A stretch of DNA of 64,000 bases from Virgibacillus senegalensis (GTDB taxonomy: Bacteria > Bacillota > Bacilli > Bacillales > Amphibacillaceae): contig NZ_LN611424.1 in the NCBI RefSeq assembly GCF_000821245.2, forward strand, positions 520,459-584,458. The letters run 5' to 3'. Positions within the stretch are counted from its first letter, which is position 1; each line of letters opens with the position of its first letter. The position numbers and the translations under genes are program-made. The notes under the pieces were generated by a model. That model was not told where the DNA came from, ran no database searches, and saw only the letters and a program-made list of their open reading frames with translations. This document shows positions 51,604-60,474 of the stretch, in pieces.

Positions 51604-52774
51604 ATTAAAGGGATTAACATGTGTGGAATGTGGACATAAACATGAAATATCCATTATATACAAATGCGAGCGTTGTAAAGGTAGTTTGGATGTTGAATAT
51701 TATTACAATGAAATTTTTGATGAAAAAGAATTATTTGCGCTGGATACATTCAGAGAAGGTATATGGAAATATTCCTCTCTTATGCCGGTGAATGAAGATA
51801 TGAACCCCGTAACTTTAGGAGAAGGGAACACCCCCTTTTTTCGATCCTCTAAGCTTATACAGAAATTAGGAATCAACAATATCTACTTGAAAAATGAATC
51901 TGTAAATCCTACTTTATCATTCAAAGACCGTCCTTTATCAGTAGCGTTAACATTAGCGAAACAGTATGAAGTGGAGAAGGTAATCACCGCTTCAACCGGT
52001 AATACTGGAGTCGCTGCTGCTGCGTACGCAGCAAGGGCTGGAATACCTTGTGAAATTTATATTCCCGCCAGCACCCCTCAAGAAAAGCAGATGATGATGG
52101 AGGTTTATGGAGCAAAAATCAAAACCATAGAAGGTACATTTAGTGACGCCTATAAAGTAGCTGGGGAAACTGCTATTGCGAATGACTGGTTGAACCTTAC
52201 GTCTACTTTCCTCAATCCTTTTGCAATAGAAGGGGATAAGACACTGGCTTATGAAATTTATGAACAATACGGGGGAGTACCTGATTGGATTATCATCCCT
52301 GTCGGAGCCGGTCCTCTGTTAGTTTCATGTTATAAAGGCTTTAAAGAGTTACAACTTGCCGGAAAAATCGATTCATTGCCAAGGATGGTGGGCGTGCAAG
52401 CTGAAGCATGTGCTCCAATCGTGGAAGCTTTTAAAAAAGGGACAAAAGTTGAACCATGGACCAAATCAGGAAAATCAGTTGCTGGAGGAATTGCTGACCC
52501 GTTGACAACTTATTCACAGGATGGAACCCGGACATTGAGGACGATTATAGAATCGAATGGACAGGCTATAGCTGTTAACGATGATAGCATTATAAAACAC
52601 CAAAGACTGTTGGCAGAGGAGGAAGGGGTTTTTGTAGAACCTTCATCAGCTACAGCTTTGTCTGCTCTGGAAAAAATGAAGGAAAATGAGCTTGTACAAA
52701 AAGATCAGAGCGTCGTATGTGTGATTACAGGGCACGGTTTAAAAGATTTAGACGTCATTAAAAAGGAGAATTAA
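51596..52774 (+). CDS. Threonine-synthase-like PLP enzyme with N-terminal zinc ribbon
   Basis: 392 aa, fold-type II PLP enzyme. TTG 51596 overlaps the preceding stop and follows GGGGAGGAG; it gives (M)NRLKGLTCVECGHKHE. A CxxC…CxxC ribbon (CVECG, CERC) precedes the catalytic domain. PLP Lys is in NPTLSFKDRPLSVAL (near residue 118). Phosphate-binding loops are ASTGNTGVAAAAYA (near 143) and PVGAGPLL. Family members are threonine synthase, threonine dehydratase and beta-eliminating lyases. No hom or thrB lies near, and RidA is in the operon, so an eliminase or deaminase in catabolism is more likely than threonine synthesis. Confidence 0.82.
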   Translation: MNRLKGLTCVECGHKHEISIIYKCERCKGSLDVEYYYNEIFDEKELFALDTFREGIWKYSSLMPVNEDMNPVTLGEGNTPFFRSSKLIQKLGINNIYLKNESVNPTLSFKDRPLSVALTLAKQYEVEKVITASTGNTGVAAAAYAARAGIPCEIYIPASTPQEKQMMMEVYGAKIKTIEGTFSDAYKVAGETAIANDWLNLTSTFLNPFAIEGDKTLAYEIYEQYGGVPDWIIIPVGAGPLLVSCYKGFKELQLAGKIDSLPRMVGVQAEACAPIVEAFKKGTKVEPWTKSGKSVAGGIADPLTTYSQDGTRTLRTIIESNGQAIAVNDDSIIKHQRLLAEEEGVFVEPSSATALSALEKMKENELVQKDQSVVCVITGHGLKDLDVIKKEN

Positions 52775-52775
52775 A

Positions 52776-54089
52776 ATGAAGAGAATGATAAATTGGAGAG
52801 TCTATACAGGTCTTGCATCGCTTCTTTTGGCCTTGTTGTTGGTAGGTTGCTCTAGTAGTAGTAGTTCAGATGATTCAGGTGTTACAGAGATAACACTCTG
52901 GCATATGGAAGAGCCGCCACACCGCGTGGAAGGATTTAATAAAGTAATTAATAAGTTTAATAGCGAGCAATCTGATATCGAAATTAAGCCCCAGGTTCAG
53001 AGTTGGGATGATGCTTACTCAAAATTTCCTGCTGCCATCCAAGCAGGAAACGGTCCAGACTTATTATTTACACTACCTGATTATACAACTTTAATTCAAG
53101 ACCTCGGTGTAGTTCAACCAGTAGATGAAATTGTAGAAAGTTTAGATGAAGAATATGATTTCATTGACTCCTCTTTAGCCCCTTATCAATATGATGATCA
53201 TACCTGGGCAGTTCCTATTTTTGGCATGGTGCAAGCCCTTTGGTACAGAGAAGATTTCTTTAAAGAAGCAAATTTGGAAGCTCCTCAAACCTGGGAAGAT
53301 TTGACCCAAGCAGCAGAAACATTAAATAAAGATGGTGTAAATGGGATAGCCCTCCCTGCTTCTAAATCTTTGGCAACCGATCAAGTGCTTTATAGTTTCT
53401 TAATCACTGCTGGTGCAAAAGATATCATAGACGAGAATAATAATGTTGATTTCAACAAGCCGGAAACCGTAAAAGCATTTAAGAAGTATGAAGAACTATT
53501 GCAGTATTCACCTAATGATAGTAACACTTATACATGGGGAGAACCTCAAGCTCAATTCAATTCCGGAAAAGTTGCCATGGCTATCGAAAAAGGACAATAT
53601 TTAGCTCCATTTGAAGATGAATCTGGCCAGCCTGCTGAAGACTTAGGTGTGGTTCCTATGCCAGTCGCAGAAGGTGGCGAAGAAGGCAGCATTTATTATT
53701 CTAATGGGATAATGATCCTAACAGAGGATGAAGAGAAGCAACAAGCTGTTGAAGAATTTTTCGCTTATCTTTACAAGCCAGAAAATTATGCAGAGTTTAT
53801 AAATGCTGAGCCTGGCCTGTTCCTGCCTGTTACTGAGGTAGCCTCCCAATCAGACGAATATTGGAACAATCCTGTTATTTCCAAGTATGAACAACAAGTT
53901 CAAACCTTGATAGACGTTTCAGAGAACGGCGCTTTATTTGGGTTTACTGATGGAGTCTCTTCAGAAATCGGTCAAATTTCCGGTCCTAACCTCTTAGCCC
54001 AAACTCTTCAACAAATGACGACTAATGGCATGTCAGCTGAAGAAGCAGTGGAATGGGGACAGGAACAAATGAAAAATGCAGTGGAATAA
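52776..54089 (+). CDS. Sugar ABC transporter substrate-binding lipoprotein (CUT1 family)
   Basis: 437 aa. The signal peptide ends in the lipobox LLVGC (Cys near residue 25), followed by a Ser linker. The extracellular solute-binding fold has TLWHMEEPPHRVEGFNKVI (near 38), GNGPDLLFTLPDYT, WAVPIFGMVQALWYRED (near 142-158) and PQTWEDLTQAAE. Aromatic residues around the cleft suit a sugar-containing ligand. AAAAGGAG precedes the ATG. The stop is followed by a 26-base palindrome (54101-54126) that probably stabilises this part of the mRNA, giving more binding protein than permease. Confidence 0.9.
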   Translation: MKRMINWRVYTGLASLLLALLLVGCSSSSSSDDSGVTEITLWHMEEPPHRVEGFNKVINKFNSEQSDIEIKPQVQSWDDAYSKFPAAIQAGNGPDLLFTLPDYTTLIQDLGVVQPVDEIVESLDEEYDFIDSSLAPYQYDDHTWAVPIFGMVQALWYREDFFKEANLEAPQTWEDLTQAAETLNKDGVNGIALPASKSLATDQVLYSFLITAGAKDIIDENNNVDFNKPETVKAFKKYEELLQYSPNDSNTYTWGEPQAQFNSGKVAMAIEKGQYLAPFEDESGQPAEDLGVVPMPVAEGGEEGSIYYSNGIMILTEDEEKQQAVEEFFAYLYKPENYAEFINAEPGLFLPVTEVASQSDEYWNNPVISKYEQQVQTLIDVSENGALFGFTDGVSSEIGQISGPNLLAQTLQQMTTNGMSAEEAVEWGQEQMKNAVE

Positions 54090-54100
54090 AACAAAGAATT

Positions 54101-54126
54101 ACTCAGGGAAATAAATTTCCCTGAGT
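54101..54126 (+). promoter_or_regulatory. Perfect 12-bp stem-loop between binding protein and permease genes
   Basis: ACTCAGGGAAAT-AA-ATTTCCCTGAGT with no T-run after it. Therefore not a standard terminator. This is typical of 3'-end-protecting or processing hairpins that raise binding-protein expression. Confidence 0.7.
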
Positions 54127-54150
54127 GATTCATAGGTAGGGGGTATAACT

Positions 54151-55092
54151 TTGAAGAAAGAAGAAGCTATATATAAGTCATCGGCATTAGTAAGTTCAAA
54201 GAAAAGCAGTCAAATAGTAAAAAAACATCGTAAAAAGTCTTTTGTTCCTTATCTACTAGTCGGCCCATTAGTTATTTGGATTCTTATCACCGTCTTTTTA
54301 CCACTTAGTTCTGTAATAAAAGAGAGTTTTTTTAGTACTGGATTCGTAGGGACCGAAGGAGAATTCGTTGGATTTCAAAATTATTTCAACGTACTAACCT
54401 CTGAAATTTATTGGTCCTCATGGGGCAAAAGTTTATTTTGGGTTATCGGTAATATGCTAATACAAACTATTTTAGCCTTCAGTGTTGCATTGTTACTTAA
54501 TAATAGCCGACGAATTTCAAAGATAGCGCGTACGTGGATGATTATTCCATGGATTATTCCAACAATAGTTGTTGCAATATTTTGGCAATGGATTCTGAAT
54601 GGGTCTTATGGAATTCTAAACAATTTTCTTTTATCTATAGGTGCTATACAGGAGCCATTAAATCTACTTGGAAATTCTGATTGGTCATTGCCCATAATAA
54701 TCTTTATCAATTCTTGGCACTGGTTTCCGTTCTTAGCTGTCATACTTTTAGCAGGTTTGTCAGGTATCCCGGAAGAATTGTATGAAGCTTCAGCGATGGA
54801 TGGAGCAAATAAATGGCAGGAATTTTGGAATGTGACACTACCATCTCTTCAACATACAACGTTTGCATTAGGTTTGGTTGGAACACTTTGGATGTTTAAT
54901 ATTTTCGATCTTATCCAATCTTTGACGGAAGGTGGACCTGCTGGTTCTACAACCACGATTCCTGTTCTGATTTATCAAGAAGCGTTTGAAAGCTATGCAT
55001 TAGGAAATGCATCTGCCATGTCAGTAATTACAGCAATTTTTATGATTGGTTTTGCGATAACATTTGTTAAATTCGCAGCTCCAAAGGATTGA
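54151..55092 (+). CDS. Sugar ABC transporter permease (MalF type)
   Basis: 313 aa, start TTG 54151 after AGGTAGGGGG. A charged cytoplasmic head of about 30 residues (KKSSQIVKKHRKKSF) precedes six membrane helices. The EAA loop ELYEASAMDGANKWQEFWNVTLP (two parts, near residues 209-231) is the contact with the ATPase. Works with the MalG-type permease 15 bases downstream. No ATPase gene is present, so a shared MsmK/MsmX-type ATPase from elsewhere must serve it. Confidence 0.9.
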   Translation: MKKEEAIYKSSALVSSKKSSQIVKKHRKKSFVPYLLVGPLVIWILITVFLPLSSVIKESFFSTGFVGTEGEFVGFQNYFNVLTSEIYWSSWGKSLFWVIGNMLIQTILAFSVALLLNNSRRISKIARTWMIIPWIIPTIVVAIFWQWILNGSYGILNNFLLSIGAIQEPLNLLGNSDWSLPIIIFINSWHWFPFLAVILLAGLSGIPEELYEASAMDGANKWQEFWNVTLPSLQHTTFALGLVGTLWMFNIFDLIQSLTEGGPAGSTTTIPVLIYQEAFESYALGNASAMSVITAIFMIGFAITFVKFAAPKD

Positions 55093-55107
55093 TAAGGGGG
55101 ATAGCAA

Positions 55108-55911
55108 ATGAAATTTATTAAATGGTTGTTTGCTGCAGTACTTATTTTTTTGATTGCTTTCCCGTTTTATTGGGTTACAATCTCTTCTTTTAAATTGCCG
55201 AATCAAATTCTAATCCCAGACTTATGGCCTAAGGGGTGGACTTTACAACACTATCAAGAATTATTGGTGGATACTCCTTATTTAAATAATTTAACTAATA
55301 GTTTAATTGTTTCATTTGGAACGATGGTTATAACAATTTTTCTTGTGGTGCCTGCTTCTTATGCTATTTACCGCATGCAATTTAAAGGAAGAAACTTTTT
55401 TTACTATTTAATTCTGGCAACATTTATTTTTCCAACTATGCTGCTATTGGTTCCCGTTTATCAATTAATGTCTAATATAAATCTTATCGATAATCTATGG
55501 AGTTTAATCATTATAAATGTAACATTTGCAGCTCCGTTTGCAACTTGGCTGATGAGTGGGTTCTTTAAAGGAATTCCACCTTCGCTAGATGAATCGGCAG
55601 CTATTGATGGCGCAGGGCAATTGAGAATACTTTTTCAAATAATTCTTCCTTTAATTGCACCTGGTCTAGCTACTATTGCTGTATATTCTTTTGTCGTATC
55701 CTGGACAGAATTTGCTTTTGCTTCAGTGCTTATTTCTAGTGAGGAAAATCAAGTGCTGACCGTAGGCTTAAATCAAATAATGGGGCAATATACAGTCCGT
55801 TGGGGTTCAATCACAGCTGGAGCTGTTTTAACCTTACTTCCGGTCTTAGTGTTCTTTGCATTTGTCGGTAAGTATTTTGTTAAAGGTTTAACGGAAGGAT
55901 CTGTTAAATAG
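55108..55911 (+). CDS. Sugar ABC transporter permease (MalG type)
   Basis: 267 aa, six membrane helices. N terminus LFAAVLIFLIAFPFYWVTISS. The EAA loop is SLDESAAIDGAGQLRILFQIILP (two parts, near residues 158-180), and the C-terminal FVGKYFVKGLTEGSVK is typical of CUT1 MalG proteins. Strong site AAGGGGG before the ATG. Pairs with the preceding permease. Confidence 0.91.
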   Translation: MKFIKWLFAAVLIFLIAFPFYWVTISSFKLPNQILIPDLWPKGWTLQHYQELLVDTPYLNNLTNSLIVSFGTMVITIFLVVPASYAIYRMQFKGRNFFYYLILATFIFPTMLLLVPVYQLMSNINLIDNLWSLIIINVTFAAPFATWLMSGFFKGIPPSLDESAAIDGAGQLRILFQIILPLIAPGLATIAVYSFVVSWTEFAFASVLISSEENQVLTVGLNQIMGQYTVRWGSITAGAVLTLLPVLVFFAFVGKYFVKGLTEGSVK

Positions 55912-55921
55912 GAGGAGAAAT

Positions 55922-56950
55922 ATGAAAAACCTGAAAATAGGTGTAATCGGAACTGGACGGTTCGGCAGACTTCACTTGGAAGTGTTCAGCCATATTGATA
56001 ACTGCCAAGTTTTAGGGATAGCAGATATAGATAAAGAGAATTTAAAAGCAACTCAGAAGAAGTTCCGCGTTGAAAGAACGTATTCAGATGCTATGAAACT
56101 GATACAAGATAAGGATATTGATGTCGTAGATATAGTCAGTGATGAAAGTACCCATGGTACTTTCGCTATCGAAGCAATTAAAAATGGCAAACATGTTTTT
56201 ATCGAAAAACCTATCGCTACCTCCTTTGATGAAGCAGTCAAGATCGAGGAATTAGCCAGCTTACACAATGTACAGGTTATGATAGGCAATATCAGCCGTT
56301 TCAGTACACCATATTTTTCAATAAAAGAAGCTATAGAGAATGGAGCTTTAGGTGATTTGGCTATGATTCGGGCTAAAAGAAACTTCAGTAAAAGTTGGTT
56401 TGATCACTTTGGCAAAAGAGTACACCCTGTTTACGAATCTGGAATCCATGATATCGATTTAATACTTTGGTATGCCAATTCTCCATGTGAGGAAGTGTAT
56501 GCAGTAGAGAACAACATAAGCGGTTATAAATATCCGGATCTCTTCTCCGCAATATTAAAATTTGGAAATGGTCTGGTTGCTTCTTTGGACTCTGCTTGGC
56601 TTTATCCCAAGGGTGGACCGCAGAATCTAGTTGAAACCCTAGAACTTGAAGGTACCATAGATGCAGACATTGAAATCATTGGTAAAAAAGGTACTGCTAA
56701 TTATAAGCTTAACCATTCGGGTTACTCTATCTGGACGGAAAAGGATGTAAAGCATCCAGAGCTAACCTTGTGGACTACAGAACATGATGGTATCGGAGGA
56801 GCGATTAGAAGTGAATTACAACACTTTATTTTCCAAATTGAAAAAGGGGAAGAATCTCTGGTCGCCCCCGTCCACGACTCAGTTGAAGCAATGAAAATTG
56901 CTGATGCCATAGTACAAGCAGCAGCAAAAAATAAACCAATAAAACTATAA
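55922..56950 (+). CDS. Gfo/Idh/MocA-family NAD-dependent oxidoreductase
   Basis: 342 aa. Rossmann motif GVIGTGRFGRLHLEVF (residues 8-23), EKPIATSFDEA with the family EKP Lys (near 97), and GIHDIDLILWYAN with the catalytic His (near 175). Oxidises a sugar or inositol hydroxyl to a ketone. With the TIM-barrel protein at the head of the operon it could form a 3-keto intermediate that is then isomerised or cleaved, as proposed for other Gfo/Idh-TIM barrel pairs. AGGAGGAG lies upstream. Confidence 0.88.
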   Translation: MKNLKIGVIGTGRFGRLHLEVFSHIDNCQVLGIADIDKENLKATQKKFRVERTYSDAMKLIQDKDIDVVDIVSDESTHGTFAIEAIKNGKHVFIEKPIATSFDEAVKIEELASLHNVQVMIGNISRFSTPYFSIKEAIENGALGDLAMIRAKRNFSKSWFDHFGKRVHPVYESGIHDIDLILWYANSPCEEVYAVENNISGYKYPDLFSAILKFGNGLVASLDSAWLYPKGGPQNLVETLELEGTIDADIEIIGKKGTANYKLNHSGYSIWTEKDVKHPELTLWTTEHDGIGGAIRSELQHFIFQIEKGEESLVAPVHDSVEAMKIADAIVQAAAKNKPIKL

Positions 56951-56963
56951 ATGGGGGAATCAG

Positions 56964-57440
56964 ATGAGTGTTTATGATCGTATAGAAGAACTAAATATTA
57001 CTGTCCCTAAAGTCGAGCCTCGGTTCATGTTTGTCCCCGGGGTTCAAGTAGGCAACCTATTATTTATCTCTGGCCAAACACCTGAGGTTGAGGGTGAAAT
57101 GTTTTATGTCGGCAAACTAGGTAAGGACATGGATATCGAAGAGGCTAAAAAAGCTGCAAGGTTAGCTGCTCTCAACTGTCTTGGAGAAATTGAAGCTGTC
57201 CTCGGAAGTCTTGATCGCATTGAGCGTATAGTGAGAGTGATTGGCTATGTAAGATCAGCCGAAAACTTTGGTGAACAGCCACTTGTTATAAATGGTGCTT
57301 CAGAATTATTAGCAGATGTATTTGGAGAAAACGGAAAGCATGCACGAGCAGCATTAGGAACGAGCGAACTTCCGTTTGGGGCTCCTGTTGAACTAGAGAT
57401 GATTGTTCAAGTTAAAGAGGATGGTGCTAATGAAGATTAA
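56964..57440 (+). CDS. RidA/YjgF/UK114-family enamine/imine deaminase
   Basis: 158 aa, longer than canonical RidA (about 125-130) and nearer the YjgH-type subfamily. Conserved parts are GNLLFISGQTPEVEG (near 29), AARLAALNCLGEIEAVLG, and HARAALGTSELPFGAPVELEMIVQV, keeping the Arg and the cleft Glu of active members. RidA proteins hydrolyse reactive 2-aminoacrylate or imines from PLP enzymes, so it probably partners the threonine-synthase-like enzyme here. The next gene begins inside its last codons. Confidence 0.88.
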   Translation: MSVYDRIEELNITVPKVEPRFMFVPGVQVGNLLFISGQTPEVEGEMFYVGKLGKDMDIEEAKKAARLAALNCLGEIEAVLGSLDRIERIVRVIGYVRSAENFGEQPLVINGASELLADVFGENGKHARAALGTSELPFGAPVELEMIVQVKEDGANED

Positions 57441-58176
57441 TGATTATGTTTATCTAGTAGCAAGTGGACAAATGGGGTTTGATTGGACCCATCCTTCTGA
57501 TTGTAATGTTTATCTTTTAGAAAGCCAAGGTGAGCTTGCTTTAATTGATACAGGGACTGGTTATTCAGTCAATGATATATGTGAAAACATTGAGAAGTAC
57601 GGGTTTTCTATTTCCCAGCTTAAAAAAATATTCCTTACTCACATCCATGCAGATCATGCTGGAGGTGCCGCACTCTTAAAGGAAAAAACAAAAGCGGAAG
57701 TATATGTGATTGAGAGCGCATTTGAAACATTGAAAAATGGTGATGAAGCTGCAATTGATTTAACAATAGCAAAAAGGTTTGGCTATTATCCTGACGATTA
57801 CCAATTTAACCCATGTCTTGCAGACCACCTTCTAAAAGAAGGAGACCAGCTATGTCTTGGTGACTTCCAACTCAAAGTTTTTGAAACTCCCGGTCATTCT
57901 AGATTTGATTTATCATTCGAAATAAAAAGTAGTGAGAGCCCCAAGTTGTTATTCAGCGGTGATACTGTCTTTTATAACGGGAAGATTTCAATGTTGAACA
58001 CCCATGATTTTCATATGCAGAAATTGGCAGATAGTATAGCGAAGTTATCCGATGTCGAAGCGGATGTTCTATTGCCAGGACATTATCAACCTGCGTTAAA
58101 GAATGGAGCAAACCACGTACAGAAAGCCCATGCAACTTTTCAGAGTATGGGTATACCTAGCAATATCGTAGGTTAG
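57430..58176 (+). CDS. Metallo-beta-lactamase-fold hydrolase
   Basis: 248 aa. ATG 57430 overlaps the ridA end by 11 bases and follows AAGAGG; earlier in-frame starts lack a site. Dizinc ligands: LTHIHADHAGG (HxHxDH near residue 70), ETPGHSRFD (His near 152), FSGDTVFYNG (Asp near 178) and PGHYQPAL (His near 218). Glyoxalase-II-like or lactonase-like enzymes have this pattern. In an oxidative sugar pathway a lactonase following the Gfo/Idh step would make sense, but this is inference. Confidence 0.86.
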   Translation: MKINDYVYLVASGQMGFDWTHPSDCNVYLLESQGELALIDTGTGYSVNDICENIEKYGFSISQLKKIFLTHIHADHAGGAALLKEKTKAEVYVIESAFETLKNGDEAAIDLTIAKRFGYYPDDYQFNPCLADHLLKEGDQLCLGDFQLKVFETPGHSRFDLSFEIKSSESPKLLFSGDTVFYNGKISMLNTHDFHMQKLADSIAKLSDVEADVLLPGHYQPALKNGANHVQKAHATFQSMGIPSNIVG

Positions 58177-58186
58177 GAGGATGAAA

Positions 58187-58918
58187 ATGTTAGAAGAAGA
58201 TTATGCTTCTAAAGTCAAAGAATTATTAGATGAAGTACAAGATAGGCAGGCGGGAGTTATTAAACAGGCAGCTGCATTGATAGCTGACTCTATTATAAAT
58301 GATGGACTATTACATTTATTTGGATGCGGTCATTCCCATATGCTAGTAGAAGAAGTTTTTTATCGTGCCGGAGGCCTTGTTCCTATCAGCCCTATTTTTG
58401 AAACTAGTACAATGCTGCATGAAGGGGCTGTTAAGAGTTCGAAAATTGAGAAAATGCAAGGGTATGCCGTACATATATTAGACAATTATACTTTGAAAGA
58501 GGACGAAGTAATTATTATTATATCGAACTCAGGGATTAATAGTTTGCCAATTGAAATGGCTATGGTAGCAAAAAGGAAAGGGCTTAAAGTAATAGCTTTA
58601 ACATCAACTTCCTATCTATCTAAAAGATCCAGGCACCCGTCTGGCAAGAAACTTTATGATCTTGCTGATATCGTAATAGATAATATGTTGCCATATGGCG
58701 ATGCTTTGGTGAAAATTCCTGATACGGAGCTTCACATGGGTCCAGGTTCTTCAGTCGTAGGGGCATTTCTAATAAATACGTTGATGGTAAGAGTAGTAGA
58801 AGAACTTCGGGCTTCAGGAATAACCCCTCCTGTTTTTGTCAGCGGAAATGTTGAAGGGGGAATGGAATACAACCAAAAGTATATTGATCAATATCAAGAG
58901 CGTATCAAGCATTTGTGA
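58187..58918 (+). CDS. SIS-domain sugar isomerase-like protein (UPF0309-type)
   Basis: 243 aa. SIS (sugar isomerase) fold: GLLHLFGCGHSHMLVEEVFYRAGG (two parts, near residues 35-58), EVIIIISNSGINSLPIEMA (near 104) with the Ser-rich phosphosugar loop, and ALTSTSYLSKR (near 138). Such proteins bind or isomerise phosphorylated ketoses or aldoses. ATG 58187 is 6 bases after AGGAGG; ATG 58181 touches the site. The kinase gene follows directly, suggesting that they act on the same phosphosugar. Confidence 0.86.
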   Translation: MLEEDYASKVKELLDEVQDRQAGVIKQAAALIADSIINDGLLHLFGCGHSHMLVEEVFYRAGGLVPISPIFETSTMLHEGAVKSSKIEKMQGYAVHILDNYTLKEDEVIIIISNSGINSLPIEMAMVAKRKGLKVIALTSTSYLSKRSRHPSGKKLYDLADIVIDNMLPYGDALVKIPDTELHMGPGSSVVGAFLINTLMVRVVEELRASGITPPVFVSGNVEGGMEYNQKYIDQYQERIKHL

Positions 58919-58944
58919 GTATAGAAACAGGAGGGGTGGAAAAC

Positions 58945-60474
58945 TTGGATGACAAACATTTCCTCATGGCTATAGATATTGGCACAACATCCGTGAAGTG
59001 CCTAGTGATGAACGCAGAAGGTGTTACACTAACCTCTTCCTCACATGGTTATCAGATTATTAATCGGCACCCTTCATGGGTAGAGCAGTGTCCTGATGAT
59101 TGGTGCAATGCCGTAATCCGTTCCATTAAAAATTGTTTAATAGACATTGATTCCAAAGATATAAAAGCTATATCATTTTCCGGCCATATGAGCGCTCTAG
59201 TAATGGTGGATGAAGAAGGGGAGCCTTTATACCCAAGTATTTTAATAACAGATACCAGGTCTTCTAAACAGACTTCTTTCTTGCGGGAAAGGTATTTAGA
59301 AAGGGTTTCCAAGGTAACGGGAAATGAACCACTCGATGCTTTTACATTATCCAAATTATTATGGGTAAAGGAAGAATATCCTGATTTGTTGGGTCGTACC
59401 TCAAAGTTTCTTTTTCCGAAGGACTATGTCAGGTATAAAATTACAGGATTAATGGGCACCGATCCTACCGATGCTGGAAATAGCTTATTGTATGATATTA
59501 AGAAGAAAGATTGGAATTGGGAATTTATAAATGAACTTGATATACCAGAGAGTATATTTCCTGCTATATCCAATACTACAGCAATCTTTGGTCAAGTAAG
59601 CAAAAAAGCGGCTAGTCTCACCGGATTAAAAGAAGGAACTCCTGTAGTGACAGGGGGAGCAGACATGGCATGTAGCCAAGTTGGAACTGGAGCGATTTTA
59701 GAAGGCGTAATGGCCATTACACTAAGTACTTCGGGACAAGTCGTTATGGCTGTGCCGGGACCACACGAATATGGGATTGGTAAGGTTACCTTCCATCCAG
59801 CAGTTAATACAGAATCTATGTACACCATGGGCACTATTTTTACAGGTGGTCTCGGAGTAGAGTGGGGCTACAAGCTATTATTTAATAAGGAAAGATTGGA
59901 CAAGACGGACTATAAGGAACTTGGCATTCTGACTAAAGAAATGGAAGGTTGTTCCCCTGGAAGTGAAGGATTATTATTCTTACCTTTTCTTGTAGGTAGT
60001 AGCACTCCGCATTTTGATACTACAGATAGAGCCTCTTGGGTCGGTTTATCGTTAAACCAAGATAAAGCGTTATTATTACACTCTATTCTGGAAGGAATTA
60101 CATTTAATATTTTAGAAAATGTAAATGTAGTTAAGAAAATTGCTGGGAATGCACATAAAGTTCATATTGGTGCAGGTGGAAGTCGTAACCGAGTCTGGTG
60201 CCAAATGATTGCAGATGTACTTGGAATGGATATTTGCACATTATCTAACCGTGATGGTTCAGCGTTGGGTGCAGCTATTATTGCTGGAACAGGAATAGGG
60301 CTATTTTCTTCTATAGAGGATGCTGCTTCAAAAATAGTTACAATCAAGGATGATATCCCCTTTAATACAGAAAGACACAAAACATACCATAGTCTATTTG
60401 AAGGCTATCAAGAAGTTTATCATTCAATGAATAGGTATATGCATAAGTATCTATCCTCCCCTAAAAATCACTAG
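58945..60474 (+). CDS. FGGY-family carbohydrate kinase
   Basis: 509 aa. The N-terminal FGGY signature MAIDIGTTSVKCLVM (near residues 8-22) includes the phosphate-1 loop. DPTDAGNSLLYD, VVTGGADMACSQVG (with the catalytic-base Asp of GGADM near residue 244) and IGAGGSRNRVWCQMIADVLG (near 410) complete the ATPase fold. TTG 58945 is preferred, 9 bases after AGGAGGGG; GTG 58915 overlaps the previous stop but has no site. It lies nearest xylulokinase or gluconokinase-type members. It provides the phosphosugar that the regulator's UTRA domain might sense. Last gene of the operon; no terminator seen. Confidence 0.88.
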   Translation: MDDKHFLMAIDIGTTSVKCLVMNAEGVTLTSSSHGYQIINRHPSWVEQCPDDWCNAVIRSIKNCLIDIDSKDIKAISFSGHMSALVMVDEEGEPLYPSILITDTRSSKQTSFLRERYLERVSKVTGNEPLDAFTLSKLLWVKEEYPDLLGRTSKFLFPKDYVRYKITGLMGTDPTDAGNSLLYDIKKKDWNWEFINELDIPESIFPAISNTTAIFGQVSKKAASLTGLKEGTPVVTGGADMACSQVGTGAILEGVMAITLSTSGQVVMAVPGPHEYGIGKVTFHPAVNTESMYTMGTIFTGGLGVEWGYKLLFNKERLDKTDYKELGILTKEMEGCSPGSEGLLFLPFLVGSSTPHFDTTDRASWVGLSLNQDKALLLHSILEGITFNILENVNVVKKIAGNAHKVHIGAGGSRNRVWCQMIADVLGMDICTLSNRDGSALGAAIIAGTGIGLFSSIEDAASKIVTIKDDIPFNTERHKTYHSLFEGYQEVYHSMNRYMHKYLSSPKNH

